Shown here: piece by piece, positions 26,488 to 36,234 of the stretch
Position numbering within the stretch: position 1 is the first letter of the stretch
Layout: each line of letters opens with the position of its first letter
Assembly (NCBI GenBank): GCA_937930845.1
Contig: CALHBJ010000001.1
Span: forward strand, 124,001 to 188,000
Length of the DNA: 64,000 bases
Direction: 5' to 3'
Source: an uncultured Rhizobiaceae group bacterium
GTDB taxonomy: Bacteria > Pseudomonadota > Alphaproteobacteria > Rhizobiales > Rhizobiaceae
The notes under the pieces: generated by a model
What the model saw: the letters and a program-made list of their open reading frames with translations, nothing else
Database searches by the model: none
Told to the model about the DNA's origin: nothing
Position numbers and translations under genes: made by a program

Positions 26488-26913
26488 ATGCAGTTTGACT
26501 CAGAGTCAGTTTGGAAAGCACGGGGTCGCGGGTTCGCCATGGGTGTGGCGTCCCGGGGCGGCATATTGGTTCACCTCACCGGCCAGGTCGCCTGGAACAA
26601 TAAAGAGGTTGTTTTGGGCAAAGGGGATGTGGCTGAGCAGACACGTGTCTGTTTCACAAACATCAAAGCTCTGCTGGAAGAAGTTGGCGGAACCATCAAT
26701 GATATTGTTTCGCTGACCACCTGGTACACCGCCGCTGACCAGCTGCCGTTGATTCAATCGGTGCGCAATGAGTTTTTTGAAACTGGCTCTGAACCGGTTA
26801 GTAATTCAATTATGGTAGCCGGATTGGGCCACCGGGACTTTCTGGCTGAACTCACCCCAGTGGCAGTTGTTCCAGAACATCGATTTATAGAGCCGCAAAG
26901 GTCCAGGACATGA
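26488..26913 (+). CDS. RidA (YjgF/YER057c/UK114) family protein
   Basis: A protein of 141 residues of the Rid superfamily, whose archetype hydrolyses reactive enamine/imine intermediates. The segment GGILVHLTGQVAWN and the central VCFTNIKALLEEVGGTINDIV match the family trimer core. I do not see the canonical RidA arginine in its usual IPARVAVEV context; the strand reads SNSIMVAGLGH instead, so this is probably a Rid subgroup other than RidA itself. The ATG at 26488 is used because upstream codons overlap the rpsI terminator. Its stop overlaps the agmatinase start (ATGA), implying coupled expression. Confidence 0.85.
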   Translation: MQFDSESVWKARGRGFAMGVASRGGILVHLTGQVAWNNKEVVLGKGDVAEQTRVCFTNIKALLEEVGGTINDIVSLTTWYTAADQLPLIQSVRNEFFETGSEPVSNSIMVAGLGHRDFLAELTPVAVVPEHRFIEPQRSRT

Positions 26914-27875
26914 CCCTCGAAAAATACCCCGGCATGGACAATGCCTTTACGGCTAAGAGCCTCCACGACAAGGCGAGCGACCAGACCTACGCTGGTGCGC
27001 TTTCCTTCATGCGGCGCAAATATACGACCGATCTGACCGGTGTGGACGCGGTGGTGATGGGTATTCCCCTGGATACCGCCACATCCAACCGCCCCGGCAC
27101 ACGGTTTGGCCCGCGTGGGGTGCGCGAAGCATCGGCAATCATGGACAATGACCCGCAATATCCCTTTGGCGCATACATTTTTGGCGATATGGCGGTCATC
27201 GATTATGGCGATGTTTATTTTTACTATGGCTGGCAGGCCCGGGTGCCGGAAATCATTGAAGGCAATGCCGCCCATGTGCTTGCGGCAAAAAGCAATCCTT
27301 ATTTGCTGTCGATTGGTGGCGACCATTTCGTCACCTATCCGCTTTTGAAAGCCCATGCAGAAAAATACGGCCCCTTGGCGCTGGTGCAATTTGATGCCCA
27401 TCAGGACACCTGGGACGATGAGGATGGCGCGGTTGACCACGGGTCGATGATCACAAGGGCCGTGAAAGAAGGCATTATCGATGTGGACCGGTCCATTCAG
27501 ATCGGCATTCGCACCCATGCGCCACAGGATTACGGCATCGAGATCATCGACGCCCTCACCTGCCATGAAATCGGACCGGCGGAAATCGCCAAGCGGGTTT
27601 ACGACCGGGTGGACGGCCACAAAGCCTATTTGACGTTTGACATTGACTGCCTCGACCCGGCCTATGCACCGGGAACAGGGACGCCGGTATCTGGCGGGCT
27701 GACTTCTGCACAGGCGTTGGCGACATTGCGACACCTGAAGAAGCTTGATGTTGTAGGGTCCGACATAGTTGAAGTCTCTCCCGCCTATGATCATGGGGAC
27801 ATAACGTCTATCGCTGGCTCAACCATCGCCTGTTACATGCTGGGCAATCTTTGGGAACGACGATTTCGCTCTTAA
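26910..27875 (+). CDS. speB: Agmatinase / arginase-family ureohydrolase
   Basis: A manganese enzyme of 321 residues that removes urea from agmatine or a related guanidino compound; agmatine would give putrescine. Metal ligands are visible: His139 in SIGGDHFVTYP, Asp162/His164/Asp166 in FDAHQDTWDD, and Asp244/Asp246 in FDIDCLDPAYAPGTGTP. It resembles SpeB more than arginase, but guanidinobutyrase or other ureohydrolase activity cannot be excluded. It overlaps the RidA-family gene by four bases. argC follows after 72 bases, so two arginine-linked genes are neighbours. Confidence 0.88.
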   Translation: MTLEKYPGMDNAFTAKSLHDKASDQTYAGALSFMRRKYTTDLTGVDAVVMGIPLDTATSNRPGTRFGPRGVREASAIMDNDPQYPFGAYIFGDMAVIDYGDVYFYYGWQARVPEIIEGNAAHVLAAKSNPYLLSIGGDHFVTYPLLKAHAEKYGPLALVQFDAHQDTWDDEDGAVDHGSMITRAVKEGIIDVDRSIQIGIRTHAPQDYGIEIIDALTCHEIGPAEIAKRVYDRVDGHKAYLTFDIDCLDPAYAPGTGTPVSGGLTSAQALATLRHLKKLDVVGSDIVEVSPAYDHGDITSIAGSTIACYMLGNLWERRFRS

Positions 27876-27947
27876 GAAAATGATTCAAGGTGTTGGCAAG
27901 TTGATTCCGAACACCACTCCCAAGTAGTTGAGAATACGAGATAAGTT

Positions 27948-28862
27948 ATGAAACCGAAAATCTATATCGACGGCGAACACGGCACGACCGGTCTGCAAAT
28001 TCTGCAGCGGCTGCAAGGTCGCGATGACATCGAATTGCTTTCCATGCCGCATGACGAAAGGCGCGACCCGGAAGCAAGGCGGCGGCTTTTGAACGCAGCC
28101 GACATTGCCATTTTATGCCTGCCCGATGATGCCTCCCGCGAAGCAACCGCCATGGTGGCCAATGGCACCACACGGCTGATAGATGCTTCCACCGCGCACA
28201 GGACCGATCCCAACTGGGTTTACGGGTTCAAGGAACTTGACCGCGAGCAGGTTCAAAAAATTGCCGCAGCGCGGTTTGTGTCAAATCCCGGCTGCTATCC
28301 AACCGGCGCTATTGCCCTGATCCGCCCCCTCACCATGGCAGGCTTGTTGCCAAAGGATGCCCTGATCACCGTCAACGCCGTATCCGGCTATACCGGGGGT
28401 GGCAAAGGATTGATTGCGCAAATGGAAAATGACGGACCGGATGGGATAGATGCGCCGCTCTTCCTCTATGGCACTGGATTGACCCACAAGCACGTGCCGG
28501 AAATCAAGGGCCATGGATTGCTGGAAAATGAACCTATTTTTTCCCCCAGTGTGGGACGTTTTCCCCAGGGTATGATGGTTCAGGTGCCGTTGCATATGGC
28601 ACAATTGAACGCGGCGACCCGCCAATCTGTTCATGCCGCACTTGAAGCACATTATGGCGACAGTCCCCATGTGCGCGTCGTGCCGCTTGCTGAAAGTGAC
28701 GGGGTCGTGCGGCTCGATCCAACCTCACTTGCCGGTGAAGATACGATGGACCTGCATGTGTTTGGCAATGATACCCAGATCAATCTGGTGGCCCTGCTGG
28801 ACAATCTTGGCAAAGGCGCGTCTGGCGCGTGTGTTCAATCGCTTGATTTGATGATCGCATGA
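27948..28862 (+). CDS. argC: N-acetyl-gamma-glutamyl-phosphate reductase (short type)
   Basis: The NADPH-dependent reductase of the third step in arginine synthesis, 304 residues, the shorter ArgC class found in many alphaproteobacteria. The NAD-fold start is [15 protein letters not shown], and the catalytic cysteine is Cys116 in [21 protein letters not shown] and [12 protein letters not shown] are family strings. In this group argC commonly lies near rpsI, as here. The likely ribosome site GAGATAAGTT precedes the ATG. Confidence 0.95.
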   Translation: MKPKIYIDGEHGTTGLQILQRLQGRDDIELLSMPHDERRDPEARRRLLNAADIAILCLPDDASREATAMVANGTTRLIDASTAHRTDPNWVYGFKELDREQVQKIAAARFVSNPGCYPTGAIALIRPLTMAGLLPKDALITVNAVSGYTGGGKGLIAQMENDGPDGIDAPLFLYGTGLTHKHVPEIKGHGLLENEPIFSPSVGRFPQGMMVQVPLHMAQLNAATRQSVHAALEAHYGDSPHVRVVPLAESDGVVRLDPTSLAGEDTMDLHVFGNDTQINLVALLDNLGKGASGACVQSLDLMIA

Positions 28863-28916
28863 CGGGTTCATTGGCAAACCATTGCGCCCTGCGCCGATGC
28901 GGGAACTGACACGGCC

Positions 28917-29621
28917 ATGAATGACCTGTGGCGCGGGCTAAGTGAGGCCGTCAGGCTGATTGTGTCGCTGGACGCTGCGCTGATCGAAATCGTGTTGCGC
29001 TCGCTTCAGGTAACCGTGTCAGCCGTGCTGATTGCCTCCCTGATCGGTCTGCCGCTTGGTGCGCTGATTGCGGTGAACCGGTTTCGGTTTCGCCGCGCCA
29101 CGATTGCATTGCTCAATGCGCTGATGGGCCTGCCCCCGGTGGTGGTGGGGCTGATCGTTTATATTCTCCTGTCGCGATCTGGACCCTTTGGCGTTCTGGG
29201 ATTGCTGTTCACGCCGACCGCGATGATCATTGCCCAGGTGATCATCATCACGCCGCTGATTGCGTCCATTGCTCATCAGGCCATCCGGGATTTGTGGGCG
29301 GAATATCATGACCTGCTCATTTCACTGAACACCACCAAACGCCAGCGCATGGCAACCCTCATCTGGGATTCTCGGCGATCCCTGCTGACCGCATCCCTTG
29401 CAGGCTTTGGGCGTGCCATTGGCGAGGTGGGCGCGATTATGATTGTGGGCGGCAATATTGATCACGTGACCCGGGTTTTGACTACGGCGATTGCCCTTGA
29501 AACCGGCAAGGGAGATTTCGGCCTGGCTTTGGGTCTTGGATTCATTCTCATCGCGCTGGCGATTGTGATCAACCTCACCATTCATACGATCTCTCAAACA
29601 GAACGGGGGGGCAGATGGTGA
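28917..29621 (+). CDS. tupB: Tungstate ABC transporter, permease subunit (TupB)
   Basis: A permease of 234 residues with about five to six membrane segments. The EAA-type cytoplasmic loop that docks the ATPase is seen as GFGRAIGEVGAIMIVGGNI (about 160-180). The genes tupB-tupC-tupA are contiguous with overlapping ends, and the substrate-binding subunit identifies the system as the Tup (tungstate) type. Its stop overlaps tupC by seven bases. Confidence 0.9.
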   Translation: MNDLWRGLSEAVRLIVSLDAALIEIVLRSLQVTVSAVLIASLIGLPLGALIAVNRFRFRRATIALLNALMGLPPVVVGLIVYILLSRSGPFGVLGLLFTPTAMIIAQVIIITPLIASIAHQAIRDLWAEYHDLLISLNTTKRQRMATLIWDSRRSLLTASLAGFGRAIGEVGAIMIVGGNIDHVTRVLTTAIALETGKGDFGLALGLGFILIALAIVINLTIHTISQTERGGRW

Positions 29622-30331
29622 GCGATCTACTTCCTGTGACAGCCAAAGGCGCGGTTGTCCGCAAAGGCGGCAAGACCATTTTGGGGCCGATTGACCTGGC
29701 GATTTCCGGCAAGGGCACAACCATTGTCATGGGGCCAAATGGATCTGGAAAAACGACCCTGTTGCGCCTGCTGCATGGCCTGGACCGTGCCCGTGATGGC
29801 TCCGTCTCCTGGAATGGGGCCCGGGAAGACGCCCATGCGGCGCAGGCATTTATTTTCCAAACACCAAAGATGATGCGCCGGTCTGTGCTTGATAATATTG
29901 CCTACCCTTTGCGGGTGCGAGGCGCATCGCGAAAACAGGCGCGTATAAAGGCTGAAGACTGGGCCACACGAATTGGTCTTGGGGACGCCCTCAACCGCGA
30001 TGCACAGGCCTTATCCGGTGGCGAACGGCAAAAGCTGGCACTTGCCCGTGCGCTTGTAACCGAACCGGCCATATTGTTTCTCGATGAGCCGACGACCAAT
30101 CTTGACGGCGGTTCCACCCGCGAGATTGAGGATATTCTCTCCCAGGCATTGGATACAGGAACACGTTTGATAATGGCGACCCACGATATTGGGCAGGCCC
30201 GGCGTCTGGCCGATGAAGTAATATTCATCCATCGCGGCACCATGAGTGCGCACCAGCGAGCAACAGCATTTTTCGAAGCACCTGCGTCGCAAAGCGCGGC
30301 TGCCTATCTGCGCGGAGACATTGTCGAGTGA
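29615..30331 (+). CDS. tupC: Tungstate ABC transporter, ATP-binding subunit (TupC)
   Basis: An ABC ATPase of 238 residues. Walker A is GPNGSGKTT (about 41-49), the signature is LSGGERQKLALARAL, Walker B is AILFLDEPTTNLD, and the switch histidine follows in ATHDIGQARRL. It is shorter than ModC and lacks the C-terminal molybdate-binding (TOBE) domain, as usual for TupC. Overlaps with both neighbours indicate a single transcript. A GTG one codon after the ATG is an alternative start. Confidence 0.92.
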   Translation: MVSDLLPVTAKGAVVRKGGKTILGPIDLAISGKGTTIVMGPNGSGKTTLLRLLHGLDRARDGSVSWNGAREDAHAAQAFIFQTPKMMRRSVLDNIAYPLRVRGASRKQARIKAEDWATRIGLGDALNRDAQALSGGERQKLALARALVTEPAILFLDEPTTNLDGGSTREIEDILSQALDTGTRLIMATHDIGQARRLADEVIFIHRGTMSAHQRATAFFEAPASQSAAAYLRGDIVE

Positions 30332-31137
30332 AATATTTCTTGCTCACAATCTGGTTTGGGTTCCTGCTTCACAGCGCGCCCCTCGCCCAGGCTGAGGAAA
30401 TGCGGTTGGCAGTGACAACATCATTTCACAATTCAGGCCTGTCGAAACTGTTGTTGCCAAAGATCAAACGCGACACGGGCATCGACGTGCATCTTCTGGT
30501 CGTGGGCACTGGTCAGGCATTGAAACTTGGGCGGGCGGGAGACGTGGACGCCATTTTGGTTCATTCGCGGCTCGCAGAAGACGCTTTCATTGCCGATGGC
30601 TTCGCCCCTTACCGGCGGGAAATCATGTATAATGACTTCGTGCTGGTCGGACCGGAAACGGACCCAGCCAACATCCAGAATGCCACCAGCGCCGCACAGG
30701 CTTTTGAGCGGATCTGGAAAACAAAATCACCGTTTGTCAGCCGTGGCGACAATAGCGGTACGCATTTAAAAGAGATGGCTTTGTGGGCATCGATGTCATC
30801 GGACACCTCCAGTTTTACACCTGATTGGTATCGCGCAGCCGGGGCTGGCATGGGGGCCACGCTCAACACGGCCAGTGCCATGAACGCCTATGTCATGAGC
30901 GACCGGGCGAGTTGGTTGAAATTTGCCAATAAGGGTGCGTTGAAGCTGCATTATTCCGGCGATCCGGTGCTGTTTAATCAATATGCCTATTTGCCGGTGA
31001 GTGACGATAAGCATCCCCATGTGCAAGGCGCGGTTGCGCGCAAGCTGGAGAACTGGCTTGTCGGCTCCGTTGCGCAAAATTTGATTGGAAATTACACAAT
31101 CAACGGCCAGCACCTGTTTACGCCCAATGGGCAATAG
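30328..31137 (+). CDS. tupA: Tungstate ABC transporter, substrate-binding protein (TupA)
   Basis: A periplasmic binding protein of 269 residues with a Sec signal peptide ending at AQAEE. The TupA-specific features are the oxyanion-binding TTSFHNSGLSK near the mature N-terminus and VVGTGQALKLGRAGDVDAILVH. The phosphate-like pocket strings SRGDNSGTH and a C-terminal NYTINGQHLF follow. It supplies tungstate, and perhaps molybdate at lower affinity, for the Mo/W enzymes in the cell. It begins with GTG, overlapping the tupC stop as GTGA. Confidence 0.92.
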   Translation: MKYFLLTIWFGFLLHSAPLAQAEEMRLAVTTSFHNSGLSKLLLPKIKRDTGIDVHLLVVGTGQALKLGRAGDVDAILVHSRLAEDAFIADGFAPYRREIMYNDFVLVGPETDPANIQNATSAAQAFERIWKTKSPFVSRGDNSGTHLKEMALWASMSSDTSSFTPDWYRAAGAGMGATLNTASAMNAYVMSDRASWLKFANKGALKLHYSGDPVLFNQYAYLPVSDDKHPHVQGAVARKLENWLVGSVAQNLIGNYTINGQHLFTPNGQ

Positions 31138-31246
31138 GCCGGTTCAACCTTACACCCACTCATATTGTGTGAAACTCAATCGTTGACATTTCTGCGACCG
31201 GATTGGACCATAAGCCAGTTGGGGCGGGATATTGGAGAATACCGTA

Positions 31247-31675
31247 ATGTCAGTTGCAGATATTTTGGCCGCAAAGGGTAACGAAGTCATCAGCGTTGCT
31301 GAACCAAGCACCTTGCATGAAGTCACAACGGTCCTCGCCAAGCATAAGATTGGCGCTGTGATCGTGCTGGAAGATAATGGCGATGTGTGCGGAATCGCAT
31401 CGGAACGCGATATTGTCCGGCAAATCGCCGCCAACGGGCCCGAAGCGCTGGGCGACCGTATTGATTCGTGCATGACCCGCAATGTGATCTTTTGTGAGAA
31501 GCGCGATTCCATTGATACGATTCTGGAAAAGATGACCAAAGGCCGGTTCCGCCACCTGCCAGTTATGGAAGATGGCAGTCTCGTTGGGTTTATATCCATC
31601 GGCGATGTGGTGAAACTCAAGATCGCCCAGACCGAGCGGGATGCAGAAGAGTTAAAGCGTTACATTGCGGGCTGA
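31247..31675 (+). CDS. Twin CBS-domain protein
   Basis: A soluble protein of 142 residues made of two CBS motifs (about 12-65 and 75-130), forming one Bateman module that binds adenosine nucleotides. Family strings are GAVIVLEDNGDVCGIASERDIVR and RHLPVMEDGSLVGFISIGDVV. Such stand-alone proteins are common in alphaproteobacteria, and their targets are mostly unknown. The ATG at 31247 has GGAG at 31234-31237; a TTG at 31232 is less likely because it overlaps that site. Confidence 0.9.
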   Translation: MSVADILAAKGNEVISVAEPSTLHEVTTVLAKHKIGAVIVLEDNGDVCGIASERDIVRQIAANGPEALGDRIDSCMTRNVIFCEKRDSIDTILEKMTKGRFRHLPVMEDGSLVGFISIGDVVKLKIAQTERDAEELKRYIAG

Positions 31676-31694
31676 TGTCCGCAGGTTTTTCGGT

Positions 31695-33227
31695 TCATCC
31701 CTTTTCAACCATCCAGTTTACCTGACGGCCCACCACATCGGACAGGCCGTCTATGCGCCGCTGAAGGCGTTCTCCTTCGAAGTCTGACATTTCAGCGGGC
31801 ACAAGCAGCGCCACCCGCTCGTCGCTTGAAAACAGCTTGATGTTGGGCAAAACGCCGGGCATTGCGGCTGAAAAGAGATAGGCCACGCGAAACAATGCGC
31901 CCAGAAGTCTGGCGCGATGGGCTATCCGCTCGGAAGCGATTTTCGCGATGTCGGGACTTAAATCTTCGCTCACCAGTCCTTCATGGCGATAATAGCTCGA
32001 CAAGGCCAGATAGGCCCGACCGGGGTGGCTGACCCCAACAAAATTGGCGTTGGAGATGATGTTGACGGCCTGATCGCCGCGATACTCAGGATGGGACCGC
32101 CAGGTAATGTCCGCGAGCAAACAGGCAGCCTTGCGGTAGCGCGCTTCGTCCTTGGTTTCTTCCACATCAAGGGCACGAAACGCCTGTTTGGTCCATTCAA
32201 CAAGTTCCCTTGCGTGAACGGGAGAACGGGCACGCAGCACGGCCATTTCTTCTGCTGCAACTGTCAGCGGATCGGCCTTTTGAACCTTGGCTGGCAGCAG
32301 CGAATACAGATAGCCTTCACGCACACCCAGACCGGAAAATATGATTTTTTCAGGTTTCATCACCCGCATGATTTCCAGCAGAAGCGCTGCCCCATAGGGC
32401 AAAAGCGCGCGGCGATTGTTGGAGATGGCACCCACGCCACGCATTTTCGTGTGATCGCCATTGACCAGGCTTTTGCAAAGCTTGCGCGCCTCTTCGTAGC
32501 TGATTTCGTAATGGTGCATCACGTGCAATGGATAGTTGCAGCGCGCCATGTGCAAGCGGCCAATGGCACGCCAGGTGCCGCCGACCGCATAAAAAGGATC
32601 GCCTTTGGCCTCCATCAATACAGGATTGTCCTTGAGAGATTCGCGGGCGATTTCTCGGGCGCGTTTGGGAGACTCACGGCTCTCATCCTGCAACCGAAGG
32701 CCGCCCAGGGGATAGGTTAGCCCCTGCCCCACGGGTTCGGAATCAATGGCGGTGAATTCAACGCTGCCGCCCCCCATGTCGCCGCTGACACCTTTGGCAT
32801 GTTTGAACCCACAAACAATTCCATAGGCCGCATATCGGGCTTCTTCCTCGCCGGTCAGAACATGAATTTCTTCGCCCAAAATCTCCTCGGCCGCGGTTAC
32901 AAAGGCCGGGCCATTTTCCGCTTCACGTGCCGCAGCCGTGGCCAGGGTGAAAATTTCATCGGCACCGGCCTGATGCGCCAGTTTGCGAAAACGCTTTAGG
33001 GCAAACAGCGCCCGCTCCACGCCGGTTTCGTTCAATCGCCCCGTATGAGCGATTTGCGACCCCAGACCACACAACACTTTTTCGTTGAACAATGGGGTGG
33101 GAGAGCGGGACAGGCCTTCATAGACAACCAGCCGCACAGAGTTGGAACCAATGTCGATGATCGCCACAGGAACCAGTTTTCTCAGCCGCCCCTGCGCCCG
33201 CAGGATGGAGCGCAAAGTTCGCGCCAT
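31695..33227 (-). CDS. ppx: Exopolyphosphatase (Ppx/GppA family)
   Basis: A protein of 510 residues of the Ppx/GppA phosphatase family, which degrades polyphosphate and may also hydrolyse pppGpp. The actin-fold phosphate loops AIIDIGSNSVRLVVYEG (about 23-39) and GDMGGGSVEFTAID are intact. A C-terminal HD-like helical region is included, giving the full long form. Its ATG overlaps the ppk stop (TGATG on the minus strand), so polyphosphate synthesis and breakdown are encoded in one operon. Confidence 0.93.
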   Translation of the reverse strand: MARTLRSILRAQGRLRKLVPVAIIDIGSNSVRLVVYEGLSRSPTPLFNEKVLCGLGSQIAHTGRLNETGVERALFALKRFRKLAHQAGADEIFTLATAAAREAENGPAFVTAAEEILGEEIHVLTGEEEARYAAYGIVCGFKHAKGVSGDMGGGSVEFTAIDSEPVGQGLTYPLGGLRLQDESRESPKRAREIARESLKDNPVLMEAKGDPFYAVGGTWRAIGRLHMARCNYPLHVMHHYEISYEEARKLCKSLVNGDHTKMRGVGAISNNRRALLPYGAALLLEIMRVMKPEKIIFSGLGVREGYLYSLLPAKVQKADPLTVAAEEMAVLRARSPVHARELVEWTKQAFRALDVEETKDEARYRKAACLLADITWRSHPEYRGDQAVNIISNANFVGVSHPGRAYLALSSYYRHEGLVSEDLSPDIAKIASERIAHRARLLGALFRVAYLFSAAMPGVLPNIKLFSSDERVALLVPAEMSDFEGERLQRRIDGLSDVVGRQVNWMVEKG

Positions 33228-35440
33228 CAGTCTTCTCCGCCCACTTTCTTGGCCAGTTTCCTAGCCTTTTTCGACACCAGCATCGCCTGGGGATCGCGAA
33301 TGGTTTTTGGCGCATCCTTCTTAAGCGATTTCCCCCGGCCAGACAGGCTGGGATTGGTCATGAAATATTCCTGCGCACTGAACGGTTTTTGCCCTTCCAG
33401 TGGCTCGATCTTGCGCGCGGTTCCATCCGACAATATTTCCCAACTCTGCTGATTGTCCATCAAATTGCCGAGCATGATCTGATCTAAAACCTGTTCATGC
33501 ACAGTTGGATTTTCCAGCGGGACCAGAACTTCGACACGGCGATCAAGATTGCGCGGCATCAAATCGGCAGATCCGGCATAGACGAGCGCTTTTTTGGACG
33601 GCAATCCATACCCATTGCCAAAACAGAATATGCGGCCATGTTCCAGAAACCGGCCAATAATCGATTTCACTCGGATATTGTCAGACAGACCCGCCACCTG
33701 CGGGCGCAGGCAGCAAATGCCGCGCACGATCAGATCAATTTGCACGCCATCGCTGCTGGCTTCGTAAAGCTCCATGATCATTGCCGGATCAACCAGCGAG
33801 TTCATTTTCATCCAGATATGGGCCGGCCGCCCCTGGCGGGCATGTTCGCGCTCTTTGCGGATGAGTTCCACAATATGGGCGCGCAGGCTGTTTGGCGAAA
33901 CCAGCAGCTTGGTCAGCCCCTTCGGCACGGCATATCCGGTGATGAAATTAAACACCCGCGCCACATCCAATGCGATGTCGGGATCGTCGGTAAAAAATGA
34001 CAGGTCGGTATAGATACGGGCATTGGTGGGATGATAATTGCCGGTGCCGATGTGGCAAAAATTATTCAATTCACCGCGTTCGCGCCGCACCACCAGCGAC
34101 AATTTTGCGTGGGTCTTCAATTCTATAAACCCATAAACGACCTGCACGCCCGCCCGCTCCAGATCGCGGGCCCAGCGAATGTTGGCCGCCTCGTCAAAAC
34201 GGGCCTTCAACTCCACCAGCGCCGTGACCGATTTGCCGTTTTCAGCAGCTTCGATCAACGCCTGCACGATGGGGCTGTCGCTGGATGTGCGATAGAGAGT
34301 TTGTTTGATTGCCACCACATCGGGGTCACGGGCCGCCTGCTGAATGAAGCGCACGACAACATCAAACGACTCGTAGGGATGGTGGACCACCAGATCCTTT
34401 TGGCGGATTGCGGCGAAGCAATCGCCGTTGTGTTCGCGAATACGTTCGGGAAAGCGCGGATTGTGGGGCGGATATTTCAACGCATCACTGCCCTGTTTCA
34501 CAATCTCGGAAAGATTGTCCAGTGCCAGCATACCGTCCAGCACCACCACCTCAGAACTGCTGACTTTGAGTTCTTTCATCACAAATGTCCGCAGGCTCTC
34601 AGGCGTATCGGATGTGAATTCCAAACGGATCACCAGGCCACGTCTGCGCTGTTTCAATGCGGATTCAAACAGGCGCACAAGGTCTTCCGCCTCTTCCTGA
34701 ATTTCGATGTCTGAATCGCGCACCAGGCGGAACATGCCCGACTTCTTGATGACGTATCTTGGAAACAGCCGGTCAATGAAGAGACTGATGAGTTCTTCAA
34801 CGCTGATGAAACGCTGGGCGGTTTCTGTCGTTGGCGGTTCCATGCGCAATTGCGGCGGCAGGGCCACAAATCTGCGCAAGGGCTCCGGCAATCGCAGCAA
34901 TGCCGTCATCGGCTTGCGGTCCGCCTCCCGCTCCAGTTCGAGAACCATTGTAAGGCCCAGATTGGGCATGAATGGAAACGGGTGGGCAGGATCAATGCAA
35001 AGCGGTGTGAGCACCGGAAATACGGAAGACAAAAACTGCTCTTCGGCCCATTCACGTTCGCGCGGTTCAAGGTCATCGCTCTTGAGCAATTCAACGCCAT
35101 GGGCCTTTAATTCGCCCACGACCGTGTCAAACACGTCGATCTGGCGCATTTGAAGGTCCGCGATTTTGCGGGTTGCGTTGTCAAGTTGTTGTTGCGGGCT
35201 TTGCCCATTGTCTGACAGGGCGACCACATTTTCGCGCACTTGCCCGGCAAGACCGGCAATACGCACCATCAAAAATTCATTGAGATTGTCGGCGGAAATC
35301 GACAGGAAGCGCAGCCGCTCCATCAGCGGGTTGCCTGGATTGCCCGCTTCCATCAACACGCGATTATTGAACTGTAGCCACGAAATCTCACGATTGATGA
35401 ACAGCTCACCCGGTTCGCGTTTTGAGATTTCGTCGCTCAT
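33227..35440 (-). CDS. ppk: Polyphosphate kinase 1
   Basis: A kinase of 737 residues that reversibly makes polyphosphate from ATP at the membrane. The autophosphorylated histidine corresponds to His444 in [16 protein letters not shown], and the second active-site region [20 protein letters not shown] follows at about 461-480. An N-terminal helical domain and two phospholipase-D-like domains make up the usual PPK1 layout. It is followed directly by ppx, with overlapping codons. hdaA lies 88 bases upstream on the same strand. Confidence 0.95.
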   Translation of the reverse strand: MSDEISKREPGELFINREISWLQFNNRVLMEAGNPGNPLMERLRFLSISADNLNEFLMVRIAGLAGQVRENVVALSDNGQSPQQQLDNATRKIADLQMRQIDVFDTVVGELKAHGVELLKSDDLEPREREWAEEQFLSSVFPVLTPLCIDPAHPFPFMPNLGLTMVLELEREADRKPMTALLRLPEPLRRFVALPPQLRMEPPTTETAQRFISVEELISLFIDRLFPRYVIKKSGMFRLVRDSDIEIQEEAEDLVRLFESALKQRRRGLVIRLEFTSDTPESLRTFVMKELKVSSSEVVVLDGMLALDNLSEIVKQGSDALKYPPHNPRFPERIREHNGDCFAAIRQKDLVVHHPYESFDVVVRFIQQAARDPDVVAIKQTLYRTSSDSPIVQALIEAAENGKSVTALVELKARFDEAANIRWARDLERAGVQVVYGFIELKTHAKLSLVVRRERGELNNFCHIGTGNYHPTNARIYTDLSFFTDDPDIALDVARVFNFITGYAVPKGLTKLLVSPNSLRAHIVELIRKEREHARQGRPAHIWMKMNSLVDPAMIMELYEASSDGVQIDLIVRGICCLRPQVAGLSDNIRVKSIIGRFLEHGRIFCFGNGYGLPSKKALVYAGSADLMPRNLDRRVEVLVPLENPTVHEQVLDQIMLGNLMDNQQSWEILSDGTARKIEPLEGQKPFSAQEYFMTNPSLSGRGKSLKKDAPKTIRDPQAMLVSKKARKLAKKVGGED

Positions 35441-35528
35441 GCAACTTTTCCAATCGAATTATCGGCACATTGACTGGTGGTTCCAGCAATCCACCAGGGT
35501 GAATGGGCACCTTGTAGCACGACTTTGC

Positions 35529-36215
35529 TTACAATCCGTTTTCTGCAAGCGCCTGCATGGCTTCGGCAGCAAGGGGAATTGTCACCGGTCGTTTTTGTGC
35601 CAGCGACTGACGATCAATTTCAGCCACCAGCGCCTGACCATAGGCCAGTGACCGTTCCATTCGGGTGCATAAATAGTCCAGAACCGTCAGCTCAACATTC
35701 ATCTGCCGGTCGGAAAACAGTTTTCCCATAATGCCCCACAGCAATGCATCATCGGGTTCGTTCAGTTCAACAATGTGAATGAGTTTCAGGCGCGACTGCA
35801 GGTCTGGCAGCGCCACGCCCCAGGCTGCGGGCCAACGGCGGCTGGTAAGCAACAATGTGCCCGAAACGGCGCGCACGGCGTTGATGAGATGAAACAGCCG
35901 GGTTTCGCTGAACGCACCCTGGACAATGTCTTCCACCACAAAGTTTTTGCCCTGGGGTAATTGCTGCTCCTCGCCATCGTCGCGCCCGGAAATAAATTGG
36001 GCATCGGAACGGGCCGCCCAAATGTTGGCGAGATGGGTTTTGCCCGCGCCAACAGGACCAGCCAACAAAACGATGGGTGTGGGCCAATCCGGCCATGCGT
36101 CAACAAATTTGACGGCTTGCCGGTTGGCATCACTAACCACCAGGTCGTCACGGGCCTGTGCAGCCTCCAGAGGCAGCAAAAGTGGCAACTGGCCGCTGTT
36201 CTTACGCTTTACCAA
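35529..36215 (-). CDS. hdaA: DnaA-homologous replication regulator (HdaA)
   Basis: An AAA+ protein of 228 residues like the DnaA core without its DNA-binding domain. With the sliding clamp it stimulates ATP hydrolysis by DnaA and so prevents re-initiation. The N-terminus has a clamp-binding-type motif, QLPLLLPL (9-16), and Walker A is GPVGAGKTHL (53-62). The Walker B region reads NFVVEDIVQG (91-100). It sits in the standard order perM-hdaA-ppk-ppx. I use the symbol from the Caulobacter gene. Confidence 0.88.
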   Translation of the reverse strand: MVKRKNSGQLPLLLPLEAAQARDDLVVSDANRQAVKFVDAWPDWPTPIVLLAGPVGAGKTHLANIWAARSDAQFISGRDDGEEQQLPQGKNFVVEDIVQGAFSETRLFHLINAVRAVSGTLLLTSRRWPAAWGVALPDLQSRLKLIHIVELNEPDDALLWGIMGKLFSDRQMNVELTVLDYLCTRMERSLAYGQALVAEIDRQSLAQKRPVTIPLAAEAMQALAENGL

Positions 36216-36234
36216 TGAACACCATTCCCAAATT

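Noticed and set aside
26754-27794. Open frame of 346 codons antisense to the agmatinase gene
   Set aside because: The sense product has all ureohydrolase metal ligands; the antisense frame is a by-product of codon bias.
34031-34714. Open frame of 227 codons antisense to ppk
   Set aside because: It lies wholly within a conserved kinase gene and shows no domain.
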